64,000 nucleotides of DNA from positions 1 to 64,000 of the forward strand of contig NZ_JAMJWE010000012.1 in the NCBI RefSeq assembly GCF_023554105.1, in the 5' to 3' direction. This document shows positions 8,197 through 16,851 of this stretch, in pieces (position 1 is the stretch's first letter; every line of letters starts with the position of its first letter). The translations under genes and the position numbers were made by a program. Under the pieces are notes generated by a model, which was not told where the DNA came from, did no database searches, and was given only the letters and a program-made list of their open reading frames with translations. Source of the stretch: Brucella sp. 21LCYQ03. GTDB lineage: Bacteria; Pseudomonadota; Alphaproteobacteria; Rhizobiales; Rhizobiaceae.

Positions 8197-9735
8197 TCAG
8201 TTAAGCTTTGGATGCCTGTCGACAAGCGCCTGCCTGCGCTCCCTCAACTCTTCAATTGTCCCTTTAAGATCAGCAATTTTTTCATCAATATCATCTACGC
8301 GCTCTTCAATATTGAGATAAACCTCCTTCAACAACTGACGTGCTTCTGCTTTGCTGGACGCACTTGGTGTATCACCGCGCAGGGGTTTGTTGGCTGTTTC
8401 CTTGAGAAAGAAAGATGTAATCAGACCGACCAACGCCGCCGCCATAAGGTAATAAGCGGGCAAATAGATATTGTCGGTTGTTTCCACCAACCAGGCCGCC
8501 GCCGTTGGGGTCAAACCAGCCACAATAATAGAAATATTAAATGCCATCGCAAGCGCGCTATAACGAATGCGCGCTGGAAATAACGCGGGCAAAGTAGAAG
8601 CCATTACCCCTGTCATGCAGTTGAGAAGTACTGCAAGCACCAAAAGTCCCGCAAAAATCGTAGCTATTTCTCCGCTTGCAATCAGATGAAACGCTGGAAT
8701 AGCAAACAGCAACAGGCCAAGACTGCCGATCAAAAGGAAAGGCTTGCGCCCAAAGCGATCACTCAGGAATCCGACTACTGGCTGTATAAAAAGCATACCA
8801 ATCATCACAACGATAATGATGAGAACGCCATGATCTTCAGAATAACCAAGGCTTTGCGAGAGATATGTGGGCATATAGGTCAGCAGCATATAGTAGGTGA
8901 TATTCGTCACCAGTACCATACCGATGCAAACGCTCAGTGACTTCCAGTATTTACTGACGATCTCTTTGAATGAAATCCGTGGTCGATCCTCTATAGAATC
9001 CCGATCTTCTTTTTCCATTCGTTCAAGCTGCTGCGTAAAAGCTGGTGTTTCTTCTGCGGCATGACGCAGATAAAGGCCGATCAATCCCAATGGTGCAGCA
9101 AGAAAGAACGGAATGCGCCAACCCCAGTCAAGGAAATCTGCTTCACCGACCATGGTGCTTAAAAACACCACCAGACCCGCACCCAGCACGAAGCCTGCAA
9201 TTGAACCAAAATCAAGCCAACTGCCAAGAAAGCCTCGACGACGATCAGGCGCATATTCGGCCACGAAAATGGCAGCCCCTGTATATTCGCCGCCCACCGA
9301 AAAACCTTGGGCAAGCTTGCACAGAAGAAGCAGAATTGGTGCCCAAATGCCGATTGTTGCATAGGATGGGATGAGGCCAATACAGAAAGTACTCGCAGCC
9401 ATGATAATGATCGTCAGTGACAATACTTTTTGACGCCCAAACCGATCACCCATCACGCCAAAGAACAATCCGCCTAACGGCCGAACCAAGAATGGCACCG
9501 AAAAGGTCGCTAATGCTGCAATCGTCTGAATTCCCGGTGCCGCATTTGGAAAAAACACCTGTCCCAATGCGTAAGCCACAAAACCATAAACACCGAAGTC
9601 GAACCACTCCATCGCATTACCTAAAGCTGCGGCAGTGATGGCCTTTTTCAGCTTTATATTATCGATAACCTTAATGTCCTGGATTTGTAATGGTGTTGAC
9701 TGAGAAGAGTTCGCCACAGTATCGCTCTGTGTCAT
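8197..9735 (-). CDS. ProP-like MFS transporter (metabolite:H+ symporter family)
   Basis: A 512-residue, 12-helix secondary transporter of the MHS subfamily, which imports osmolytes, dicarboxylates or aromatic acids with protons. Visible features are GNAMEWFDFGVYGFVA near residue 37 (a signature of ProP/KgtP/ShiA), the MFS loop motif GVMGDRFGRQKVLS after TM2, GFSVGGEYTGAAIFVAEYAP in TM4 and FLSDRFGRKP in the second half. The last ~55 residues form a charged heptad-like helix (LKEVYLNIEERVDDIDEKIA, then LRERRQALVDRH), recalling the C-terminal coiled coil of osmosensing ProP. It is a single-gene unit. The substrate is unknown; an osmolyte is one option. Confidence 0.9.
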   Translation of the reverse strand: MTQSDTVANSSQSTPLQIQDIKVIDNIKLKKAITAAALGNAMEWFDFGVYGFVAYALGQVFFPNAAPGIQTIAALATFSVPFLVRPLGGLFFGVMGDRFGRQKVLSLTIIIMAASTFCIGLIPSYATIGIWAPILLLLCKLAQGFSVGGEYTGAAIFVAEYAPDRRRGFLGSWLDFGSIAGFVLGAGLVVFLSTMVGEADFLDWGWRIPFFLAAPLGLIGLYLRHAAEETPAFTQQLERMEKEDRDSIEDRPRISFKEIVSKYWKSLSVCIGMVLVTNITYYMLLTYMPTYLSQSLGYSEDHGVLIIIVVMIGMLFIQPVVGFLSDRFGRKPFLLIGSLGLLLFAIPAFHLIASGEIATIFAGLLVLAVLLNCMTGVMASTLPALFPARIRYSALAMAFNISIIVAGLTPTAAAWLVETTDNIYLPAYYLMAAALVGLITSFFLKETANKPLRGDTPSASSKAEARQLLKEVYLNIEERVDDIDEKIADLKGTIEELRERRQALVDRHPKLN

Positions 9736-10060
9736 TTGCCACCGCCTTATTTATTTCCCGGCACAGAGCTGGGACCAACAAAAAGCGGCCCATGTTTTCA
9801 AACACAAGGACCACTTTTAAATTTCTGATTTGAATAGAGAATGCCGAACTGAGCATTAAGTTCCCAAGCGGCATTGAAGGAACTTCTCAAACTCCCGGAA
9901 AAAGGGATCATAAGTGGTAAATTCTAGGCCCAAACGACCTCATTCAAAAAGGCAACCTCAATATTACGATTAAATACTTAAATTTCCTCGTGAGGCTCTA
10001 CCGTCAACAAAAGTCAACGGTAGAGGATTCTATAGCGAGGCCAACTTTTAATAGCCTAAT
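9736..10060. other. intergenic region between MFS gene and peptide-importer operon
   Basis: No gene seen. It should contain the MFS promoter (reading left) and, on its right side, the 3' end of the peptide-importer transcript with a stem-loop at 9996-10025. Confidence 0.5.
9996..10025 (-). terminator. stem-loop after peptide-importer operon
   Basis: Perfect 9-bp arms CTCTACCGT and ACGGTAGAG around a 12-nt loop, 36 bases beyond the last gene of the minus-strand operon. No long T-tract follows, so it could be a transcript-end stabiliser rather than a classic terminator. Confidence 0.45.
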
Positions 10061-10810
10061 TTAACGTCTGAAGCCTTCGCTGGCAGCCATCAGGTTCTTT
10101 GTGTAGTCGGCTGATATTTTGCCACTAACAAGATCACCGGCTTCCAGCTGCTCGACCACTTCACCATTGCGCATTACGGCCAGCCGCTCACACATATGGG
10201 TAACAACACCAAGATCGTGACTGACCATAACGAAGGTCAGTTTACGGTCGCGACGCACCTGTTCGAGCAGGTTGAGCACTTCGGCCTGCACCGATGCATC
10301 GAGTGCTGAGGTTGGCTCATCAAGAAGCAGAATGCTTGGCTCGATGATCAGTGCGCGGGCAATGGCAATACGCTGACGCTGACCACCCGAAAGTTGGTGC
10401 GGATAACGGAAGCGAAAGCCTGAACCCAGTCCCACTTCATCGAGTGCACGAACGATACGCTGTTCCGTATCACCAATGCCATGAACAGCAAGCGGTTCAA
10501 GCAACAGGCGATCAACCGTCTGGCGTGGATGCAGCGAACCGTAAGGATCCTGAAACACCATCTGAACATTGCGATAGAAGGCTTTATCACGTGGTGTTTT
10601 GAGCAGCGTTCCATCGATGCGGATTTCGCCATCATCAACAGGTGCAAGCCCGGCGACCGCACGCAGAAGCGTGGATTTGCCAGAACCGGATTCGCCGACC
10701 AAACCATAGGATTCTCCGCGCGCGACATCTATGCTCACCGATTTCAACGCATGGAATTCATCGAAAAACACGTCGATCTTATCGACACTAAGTGCTGGTG
10801 CAGTGCTCAT
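10061..10810 (-). CDS. DppF-like peptide ABC importer ATPase
   Basis: Second ATPase of a Dpp/Opp-class (type I, family 5) importer, 249 residues. It contains GESGSGKST (Walker A, about 39-47 from the chosen start), NVQMVFQDPYGSLHPRQTV (the Q-loop typical of DppF/OppF), [17 protein letters not shown] and LLLDEPTSALD. I start it at 10810. That ATG overlaps the upstream stop (ATGA) and lies 10 bases from GAGGAGG; an in-frame ATG nine bases earlier would sit directly on that ribosome-binding site. It lacks the longer C-terminal region of many OppF proteins. It is the last gene of the operon. Confidence 0.92.
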   Translation of the reverse strand: MSTAPALSVDKIDVFFDEFHALKSVSIDVARGESYGLVGESGSGKSTLLRAVAGLAPVDDGEIRIDGTLLKTPRDKAFYRNVQMVFQDPYGSLHPRQTVDRLLLEPLAVHGIGDTEQRIVRALDEVGLGSGFRFRYPHQLSGGQRQRIAIARALIIEPSILLLDEPTSALDASVQAEVLNLLEQVRRDRKLTFVMVSHDLGVVTHMCERLAVMRNGEVVEQLEAGDLVSGKISADYTKNLMAASEGFRR

Positions 10811-11640
10811 AGACGCCATGCCTCCTCACGCTGCAAGGTGGGAAGCGGATGACGGTCGGTTCCGAGTTTCGGCATGCAGTTCAGCAGTCCTTGCGTATAA
10901 GGGTGTTTCGCATTGGCAAGATCGCTTGCTGCGATTTCCTCAACGATCTTGCCCGCATACATGACAATCACACGGTCGCAGAAAGAGGAAACCAGACGCA
11001 GATCGTGGCTGACAAAGATCAGCCCCATACCGCGCTCTGCAACCAGCTTGTCGAGAATACCAAGCACTTCGAGCTGAACAGTCACGTCGAGCGCCGATGT
11101 TGGCTCGTCCGCGATCAACATTTCCGGCTCTGCCACCAGCATCATAGCGATCATGACGCGCTGCCCCATGCCGCCTGATACCTCATGCGGATAGAGCTTC
11201 ATTACACGCTCAGGGTCACGGATCTGTACGGCTTCCAGCATGGCAATCGAACGGGAACGGATTTCCGCACTCGAAAATTTACCGTGAGCTTTCAGCGTTT
11301 CAGCAATCTGCCTGCCGATAGTCATCACAGGATTAAGCGAATATTTTGGATCCTGCAAAATCATCGCAATACGCCCGCCGCGCAGTGAGCGTCGTTCGCG
11401 TGCAGATGTGTTGAGAAGATCGATACCGTCAAACTCAAGCTTCTTGGCGGTGATTTTCGCATGGGGCGGAGTAAGTCCCATGATGGCGCGTCCGGTCTGA
11501 GATTTACCCGAACCGGATTCACCGACGATCCCGAGACGCTCACGGCCAAGCGTAAAGCTTACGCCGCGAACCGCCTCAATAGCGCCCGTGCGGGTTGGGA
11601 AAGTGACGCGCAGGTCTTCAACTGTCAGAAGTGGCTTCAT
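10807..11640 (-). CDS. DppD-like peptide ABC importer ATPase
   Basis: First ATPase of the Dpp-type importer, 277 residues. It has Walker A GESGSGKS at about 40-47, the Q-loop stretch IAMILQDPKYSLNPVMTIG typical of DppD/OppD, signature VSGGMGQRVMIAMML and Walker B LIADEPTSALD. It overlaps the permease gene before it and the DppF-like gene after it by four bases each, so the five transport genes form one tightly coupled unit. It is shorter than E. coli DppD (about 327 residues), with a reduced C-terminal domain. Confidence 0.92.
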   Translation of the reverse strand: MKPLLTVEDLRVTFPTRTGAIEAVRGVSFTLGRERLGIVGESGSGKSQTGRAIMGLTPPHAKITAKKLEFDGIDLLNTSARERRSLRGGRIAMILQDPKYSLNPVMTIGRQIAETLKAHGKFSSAEIRSRSIAMLEAVQIRDPERVMKLYPHEVSGGMGQRVMIAMMLVAEPEMLIADEPTSALDVTVQLEVLGILDKLVAERGMGLIFVSHDLRLVSSFCDRVIVMYAGKIVEEIAASDLANAKHPYTQGLLNCMPKLGTDRHPLPTLQREEAWRL

Positions 11641-12569
11641 TGGTTGTTACCTCGCGGATCAAGCGCATCGCGCAGACCATCACCAAGGAAATTGAATCCA
11701 AGGCTGACGACGAGAATCGCAATACCTGGCATGGCGGCTACCCACCACTGGTCGAGAATGAAGCGACGGCCAGAAGCAATCATGGCACCCCATTCTGGCA
11801 ATGGCGGCTGTGCACCAAGACCAAGGAAGCCAAGGCCAGCTGCTGTCAGGATAATGCCAGCCATATCAAGCGTTACACGTACGATCAGCGATGATGTGCA
11901 AAGCGGCATGACATGACGCAGGATGATGCGGAATGGCGAAGCACCCATGAGACGCACTGCGGAAATGTAATCCGAATTGCGAATGGTGAGGGTTTCAGCG
12001 CGTGCAATACGTGCGTAAGGCGGCCAAGACGTGATCGCGATAGCGATAATGGCGTTTTCAATGCCCGGTCCCAAGGCTGCAACAAAGGCGAGAGCCAGAA
12101 TGAGTTTTGGGAATGCAAGGAAAATATCGGTAATGCGCATCAAAACCGCATCAACCCAGCCACCGGCATAACCGGCAACGGTACCGACCAAAAGCCCGAT
12201 TGGCGCTGCAATGATGGCAACCAGAAGCACGACATAAAGCGTCAAGCGCGAACCATAGATAAGACGCGAAAGAATATCGCGGCCCTGATCATCTGTGCCA
12301 AGCCAATAACCCGGTGTGCCCGGAGGCAGCAGGCGGGCGTTGGCAAGGTCGCCCGTATAAGGCGAATGCGGTGCCAGTAAAGGAGCGAAAGCTGCAACAA
12401 GCAGCAATGCAACGATGATAAGCAGGCCAAATACGGCCAGCTTGTTGGCCGTGAAGCGACGCCAGATCATGTAAGAACGACCCAGACGTGCCTGCATACG
12501 TGATTGCGGGCGCTCTGAAAGCAGCCATTCGCGCCACGAAAGATTGGATGTTTCTGTCATTTGGCTCAT
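11637..12569 (-). CDS. DppC-like peptide importer permease
   Basis: A 310-residue inner-membrane permease of the BPD_transp_1 family. A cytoplasmic N-terminal segment precedes the first helix (FTANKLAVFGLLIIVALLLVAAF). The family signature LGTDDQGRDILSRLIYGSRLTL follows it. The EAA loop (IARAETLTIRNSDYISAVRLMGASPFRIILRHVMP) contacts the ATPases. It pairs with the DppB-like subunit encoded just upstream and overlaps it by four bases. Confidence 0.93.
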   Translation of the reverse strand: MSQMTETSNLSWREWLLSERPQSRMQARLGRSYMIWRRFTANKLAVFGLLIIVALLLVAAFAPLLAPHSPYTGDLANARLLPPGTPGYWLGTDDQGRDILSRLIYGSRLTLYVVLLVAIIAAPIGLLVGTVAGYAGGWVDAVLMRITDIFLAFPKLILALAFVAALGPGIENAIIAIAITSWPPYARIARAETLTIRNSDYISAVRLMGASPFRIILRHVMPLCTSSLIVRVTLDMAGIILTAAGLGFLGLGAQPPLPEWGAMIASGRRFILDQWWVAAMPGIAILVVSLGFNFLGDGLRDALDPRGNNQ

Positions 12570-13633
12570 CGTGTGCGCGTCCTTGGATCGAGAAGCCGAT
12601 AGAGAAGATCGGACAGCAGATTGATCGCAATAAACACCGAACCGATGATAATCGTACCACCAAGAACAGCGTTCATGTCAGCATTTTGCAGTGAATTGGT
12701 GATGTAAAGACCAAGCCCCGGCCATGAGAAGATGGTTTCGGTGAGAACCGAGCCTTCAAGAAGACCTGCATAAGAAAGTGCGATCACAGTCACCAGCGGC
12801 ACTGCGGCATTGCGAAGAGCGTGGCCCCAGATGATGCGGGTTTCTGAAATGCCTTTTGCACGCGCTGCTACGATATATTCCTGCTCAAGTTCGTTGAGCA
12901 TGAAAGAACGCGTCATGCGGCTGATATAGGCAAGCGAGAAGTAACCGAGCAGCGCGGACGGCAACACAAGGTGCGAGACGATGTTGCGCAGTGCTTCCCA
13001 GTCGCGCTGGATGATCGCGTCGACGAGATAAAAGCCGGTGATTGGCGTGAAAGTATATTCAAACGTGATGTCGATACGTCCGGGTCCAGCGGTCCAACCA
13101 AGGCGCGCATAGAAAACCAGAAGTGCCAGCATACCAAGCCAGAAGATCGGCACGGAATAGCCGACGAGGCCGATTACACGCACGATCTGATCGATGATGC
13201 TGCCACGCTTAACAGCGGCCAGAACACCGAGCGGAATGCCGAACAAAGCACCTATGATCGTGCCGATGGTTGCGAGTTCCATCGTTGCCGGGAATACGCG
13301 GCGAATATCGGTCATAACCGGATTGGTTGTCAGAACGGATGTTCCGAAGTCACCATGCAAGACACCTTTTACGTAGAGGTAGAACTGCTGGTAATAGGGA
13401 AGGTTAAAGCCCATTTCCTGACGCACGCGCTCAACCACATGTGCGGGTGCGCGGTCGCCGACAATGGCCAGAACCGGGTCAATCGGCACGACGCGGCCGA
13501 TGAAGAAGGTAACGGCCAGAAGACCAAGATAGGTGGTGATGACGATAGCCAGAAAACTGGCAATCGCCAAAGCGATGGAAGAGGAGCGCCGTCGGGCGCC
13601 CCTCTTTTTCTTAACAGCTGTTGTTGTATTCAA
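12566..13633 (-). CDS. DppB-like peptide importer permease
   Basis: A 355-residue inner-membrane permease of the DppB/OppB type. The very basic N-terminus (KKKRGARRRSSS) is followed by a first helix near 20-45, then family stretches FNLPYYQQFYLYVKGVLHGDFGTS and the EAA loop EYIVAARAKGISETRIIWGHALRNAAVPLVTV. It starts 20 bases after the binding-protein gene. The codons for its basic N-terminus can fold into a strong stem-loop (13581-13604), which might lower expression relative to the binding protein. Confidence 0.93.
   Translation of the reverse strand: MNTTTAVKKKRGARRRSSSIALAIASFLAIVITTYLGLLAVTFFIGRVVPIDPVLAIVGDRAPAHVVERVRQEMGFNLPYYQQFYLYVKGVLHGDFGTSVLTTNPVMTDIRRVFPATMELATIGTIIGALFGIPLGVLAAVKRGSIIDQIVRVIGLVGYSVPIFWLGMLALLVFYARLGWTAGPGRIDITFEYTFTPITGFYLVDAIIQRDWEALRNIVSHLVLPSALLGYFSLAYISRMTRSFMLNELEQEYIVAARAKGISETRIIWGHALRNAAVPLVTVIALSYAGLLEGSVLTETIFSWPGLGLYITNSLQNADMNAVLGGTIIIGSVFIAINLLSDLLYRLLDPRTRTR
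13581..13604 (-). promoter_or_regulatory. stem-loop in the first codons of the DppB-like gene
   Basis: Ten-base arms with one mismatch (GAGGAGCGCC and GGCGCCCCTC) and a 4-nt loop GTCG, about 30 bases inside the permease gene and just after the binding-protein gene. In the minus-strand RNA it could act as an attenuator or RNA-stability element. Confidence 0.3.
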
Positions 13634-13653
13634 TTGTCTGACCGTTCTTCAGA

Positions 13654-15285
13654 TCAGTCTTTGCTGACTGGTGCGAGGAAGTTCGAATCGAATGTCGGTC
13701 CGAGTTTGTAGCCCTTCACGTTGCCGCGAAGACCTGCCACTTCAATCTGCTGGAACAACATAACGAATGGGCTTGTTTCAAGCGCTTCCTGCTGAAGCTT
13801 CTTGTACTCGTCGGCACGCTTATCGTTGTCGCGTTCGAGCAATGCTCCCTGTGTCTGCTTTGTCAGCTCAGGAATGTCCCATGCGTTACGCCATGCCAGC
13901 GTCTTGTTGGAAGCATCATCACCATTGTCAGGGTTCGATGTGAAGGCTTCAGCATTCGAGTTTGGATCCCAGTAATCCATGCCCCACTGACCGATATAAA
14001 GGTCGTGGTTACGCGCACGGTACTTGGTCAGCGTCTGCTTGCCATCGCCTGGGATAATGTCGATCTTCACGCCAGCCTTAGCAGCCGACTGCTGGAAGGA
14101 CTCAGCAATGCCGGTGACTGGCTGCGTGTTGCGTACGTCGAAGGTGACCGACAGGCCATCTTTCAGACCGGCTTTTGCAAGCAGCTCCTTAGCCTTTTCA
14201 ACATCAAGCTTGTAAGGAGCTGCATCGAGAGCACCGAGAACACCTTTTGCCTGATAGGTCTGACGCACATCGCCGATACCCTTGATCAGGGTCGAGCCGA
14301 TTGCATCATAATCAACCAGATACTTGAAGGCTTCGCGCACTTCAGGTTTTGCAAGGTTCGGGTTCTTCTGGTTCAACGAGATGTAATAGACGGTGCCCTT
14401 TGGTGCATCGACTGCTGCGAGCTCCTTGTTCTTCTGAACAGCTTCAAGGTCGCCCGGTTCCAGATTACGCGCAACATCAACGTCACCCGATTCAAGCATC
14501 AGGCGCTGTGTGGCGCTTTCCTTGACGTGACGATAAAACACGCGAGCGAGCTTAGCCTTTTCGCCGTAATAGTTATCGTTGCGTTCGAGAACGACAACTT
14601 CATTGGCGCGCCAGTCGCGAATCTTGAACGGCCCAGAACCAGCATAGCCAGTCTTCAGCCATGCGGCGGCATAATCGGTGTCATATTTGTAGTCGTCGGT
14701 TGGTGTAACCTTGACCGAATGCTCTTCGAGCAGTTTCTGGTCCACGATTGCGCCGATAGTAGCCGTCAGGCAGTTCAGCACGAAGCTTGGCGCATAGGCT
14801 TTGTCCACTTTGAGAACGAAAGTCGTATCGTCAACCGCCTTGGCGTTTTCAACGACGTTTTCGCCATTCAGACCGAACTGGGTGAGAATGAAAGCCGGGC
14901 TCTTATCAAGACGGACAGCGCGTTCAAATGTGTAAGCTACGTCTTTTGCTGTCAGTGGGTTGCCGGAAGCGAACTTGATGTCAGGCTTCATCTTGAAGGT
15001 GTAGGTGAGGCCGTCTTCTGAAATGGTCCAGCTTTCAGCAGCACCCGGCACGACCTTTGACGTGTCGTTGATGTCAAGGCGAACCAGCATGTCGTAGGCA
15101 TTACCGATGAATTCAGCTGGCGAAAGCTCGAAGGACTCAGCTGGGTCGAGCGTGATAGTGTCATCAATTGCCCATGCCTGAACCAGCGTGTCAGCTGGCG
15201 TCGCCGAAAATGCAGGGTTTGCAGCCATGATGGCGGCAAAAGCCGCACCGGCTGCGAGAAGACGAAAACGTCCGAAATGGTTCAT
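13654..15285 (-). CDS. family 5 periplasmic peptide-binding protein (DppA-like)
   Basis: A 543-residue solute-binding protein (SBP_bac_5). I start it at 15285: the ATG has AGAAAGGGAAC just upstream and opens a proper signal peptide (MNHFGRFRLLAAGAAFAAIM, cleavage near NPAFSA). The mature region contains PGAAESWTISEDGLTYTFKM and GNPLTAKDVAYTFERA, then GSGPFKIRDW and VVLERNDNYYG, all typical of the family. It captures peptides or related ligands in the periplasm for the DppBCDF-like proteins downstream. The M19 dipeptidase gene directly upstream suggests dipeptides, possibly unusual or D-containing ones. Confidence 0.92.
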   Translation of the reverse strand: MNHFGRFRLLAAGAAFAAIMAANPAFSATPADTLVQAWAIDDTITLDPAESFELSPAEFIGNAYDMLVRLDINDTSKVVPGAAESWTISEDGLTYTFKMKPDIKFASGNPLTAKDVAYTFERAVRLDKSPAFILTQFGLNGENVVENAKAVDDTTFVLKVDKAYAPSFVLNCLTATIGAIVDQKLLEEHSVKVTPTDDYKYDTDYAAAWLKTGYAGSGPFKIRDWRANEVVVLERNDNYYGEKAKLARVFYRHVKESATQRLMLESGDVDVARNLEPGDLEAVQKNKELAAVDAPKGTVYYISLNQKNPNLAKPEVREAFKYLVDYDAIGSTLIKGIGDVRQTYQAKGVLGALDAAPYKLDVEKAKELLAKAGLKDGLSVTFDVRNTQPVTGIAESFQQSAAKAGVKIDIIPGDGKQTLTKYRARNHDLYIGQWGMDYWDPNSNAEAFTSNPDNGDDASNKTLAWRNAWDIPELTKQTQGALLERDNDKRADEYKKLQQEALETSPFVMLFQQIEVAGLRGNVKGYKLGPTFDSNFLAPVSKD

Positions 15286-15320
15286 TTTAGTTCCCTTTCT
15301 GTCTATTGTTTTGTTTCCGG

Positions 15321-16379
15321 TCAGGCGGCTTCGTGCCAAGCCTGTTTTAATACGCGTACCCAGTTGTTGCGGCAGAGCTTTGCAAGTTCGTCGTCATTAT
15401 AACCTGCCTTCTGCAAGGCTGTGACGAGGTTTTGCGTTCCGGCGGCGTCGCCGATTTCTGCAGGGATGGTGGCTCCGTCGTAATCCGAGCCAAGGGCCAC
15501 GCAATCGATGCCCATGCGCTCGACCATGTAGTCGATGTGACGGACAACGTCGAATAGTGGGGTTTGAGCGTTTTCCATGCCGTCTGAACGCAACATGGTT
15601 GTTGCATAGTTAAGACCGGCAAGCCCTTTGCTCTCCCGGATAGCATCCATCTGACGGTCCGTCAGATTGCGGGCAACCGGAGTAAGGCCATGGGCATTGG
15701 AATGGCTGGCAATCAATGGCTGATCGCTGAGTTTAGCCACATCCCAGAAACCTTTTTCGGTGATGTGTGCGAGGTCGATCAGAATGCCTTTGCGATTGCA
15801 CTCTTTAACCAGACGCTCGCCAGCCTCGGTCAGGCCCGGACCCGTATCAGGGCTCATCGGGAACGCGAATGGGACGCCATGCGCAAAAATATTATTGCGG
15901 CTCCAGACCGGACCTAGCGAGCGTAGGCCTGCCGCATAGAAAACGTCCAGCGCTGCAAGATCGGCATCAATCGCTTCGCAGCCTTCCATATGAAGCACGG
16001 CAGCGAAAGTGTCGCCTGCGATAGCTGCGTCAAGCTCTGCACCATTGCGGCATAGCTGCCAGCCACCGGCTTCTTCAAGACGGAGCGCAAGTGACGCGAA
16101 TTCAAGAGCGATGTCCAGGGACGGTGCGCGTTCCAGTGGTGGCGAAAGTGGCGTAACGTAATGACCATTGGCATCCGGCTTGCCCAGCTCGATATGTTCA
16201 CCAGATGGAACATAGATGGCGCAGATGCCGCCAGCGAGGCCGCCCTTGCGGGAGCGCGGCAGATCGATATGGCCGATCTTTGTGCCGTCGATGAATTCTT
16301 TGATTGGGTCGCCACCTTTACGCTGGGTTTCCCAAAGACGCAGAAGGACATCATTATGTCCGTCGAAAACGCGCTGCAT
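15321..16379 (-). CDS. M19 (renal-type) dipeptidase
   Basis: A 352-residue zinc dipeptidase of family M19, which cleaves dipeptides, often with a D-residue or dehydro-residue at the C-terminal position. The binuclear zinc ligands can be aligned: H8 and D10 in DGHND, E132 in HMEGCEA, H205 in LIDLAHITEKGF and H226 in ASHSNAHG. There is no signal peptide, so it acts in the cytoplasm. It is the first gene of the operon, 35 bases before the peptide-binding protein, so it should hydrolyse what the transporter brings in. The ATG is preceded by AGGA eight bases upstream. Confidence 0.93.
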   Translation of the reverse strand: MQRVFDGHNDVLLRLWETQRKGGDPIKEFIDGTKIGHIDLPRSRKGGLAGGICAIYVPSGEHIELGKPDANGHYVTPLSPPLERAPSLDIALEFASLALRLEEAGGWQLCRNGAELDAAIAGDTFAAVLHMEGCEAIDADLAALDVFYAAGLRSLGPVWSRNNIFAHGVPFAFPMSPDTGPGLTEAGERLVKECNRKGILIDLAHITEKGFWDVAKLSDQPLIASHSNAHGLTPVARNLTDRQMDAIRESKGLAGLNYATTMLRSDGMENAQTPLFDVVRHIDYMVERMGIDCVALGSDYDGATIPAEIGDAAGTQNLVTALQKAGYNDDELAKLCRNNWVRVLKQAWHEAA

Positions 16380-16851
16380 GTATCATTCCTAGCTGAACGA
16401 CCTGATAATTCATGTCGGTCAATTTAACGTCCATCGAACAGCTGATATATAACAAGTCGCTCGTTAAAAGAGTCAAGCACTTCACATCCAAAAGCTGAAT
16501 TTGCTACCAACAAAAGATTTTAAAAACAAAGGATTGCGTATTGGCTGCGGTCTTTCCTGCAAAAATATCATATATTCATGCGAAACCGGCATGAACCTTC
16601 GTAACAAACGACGACGTTTGGCGCGGATGCAATCGAAACCATGACACCAGTGGCACCTACCGGTTAACTAACGACTTTTATAGAACAACTATACGTCACC
16701 GGCTTCTTATTTAGATGCAAAATATTGATATAAAGTCCGTTATTAATGTCGTCTGTGGACGACACTATATTTGATCTAAATTACGAATTTAAAATATTGC
16801 GAGCTCCATCAAATTCGTTTCTTAATCAATTCATCTTGGCGGAGGGCGAAT
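16380..16851. other. divergent intergenic region, dipeptidase/autotransporter
   Basis: No gene supported in about 470 bases. It must hold promoters for the leftward dipeptidase-importer operon and the rightward autotransporter gene. A perfect inverted repeat, TGTCGTC (16747-16753) and GACGACA (16758-16764) with a 4-nt centre, lies about 90 bases before the autotransporter start and is a candidate operator. Confidence 0.5.

Noticed and set aside
14005-15021. Long (338-codon) plus-strand open frame across the peptide-binding protein gene
   Set aside because: It is fully antisense to a gene with a clear signal peptide and family motifs and has no domain features of its own. The same holds for the long antisense frames at 30122-30811, 40503-41126 and 44256-44966.
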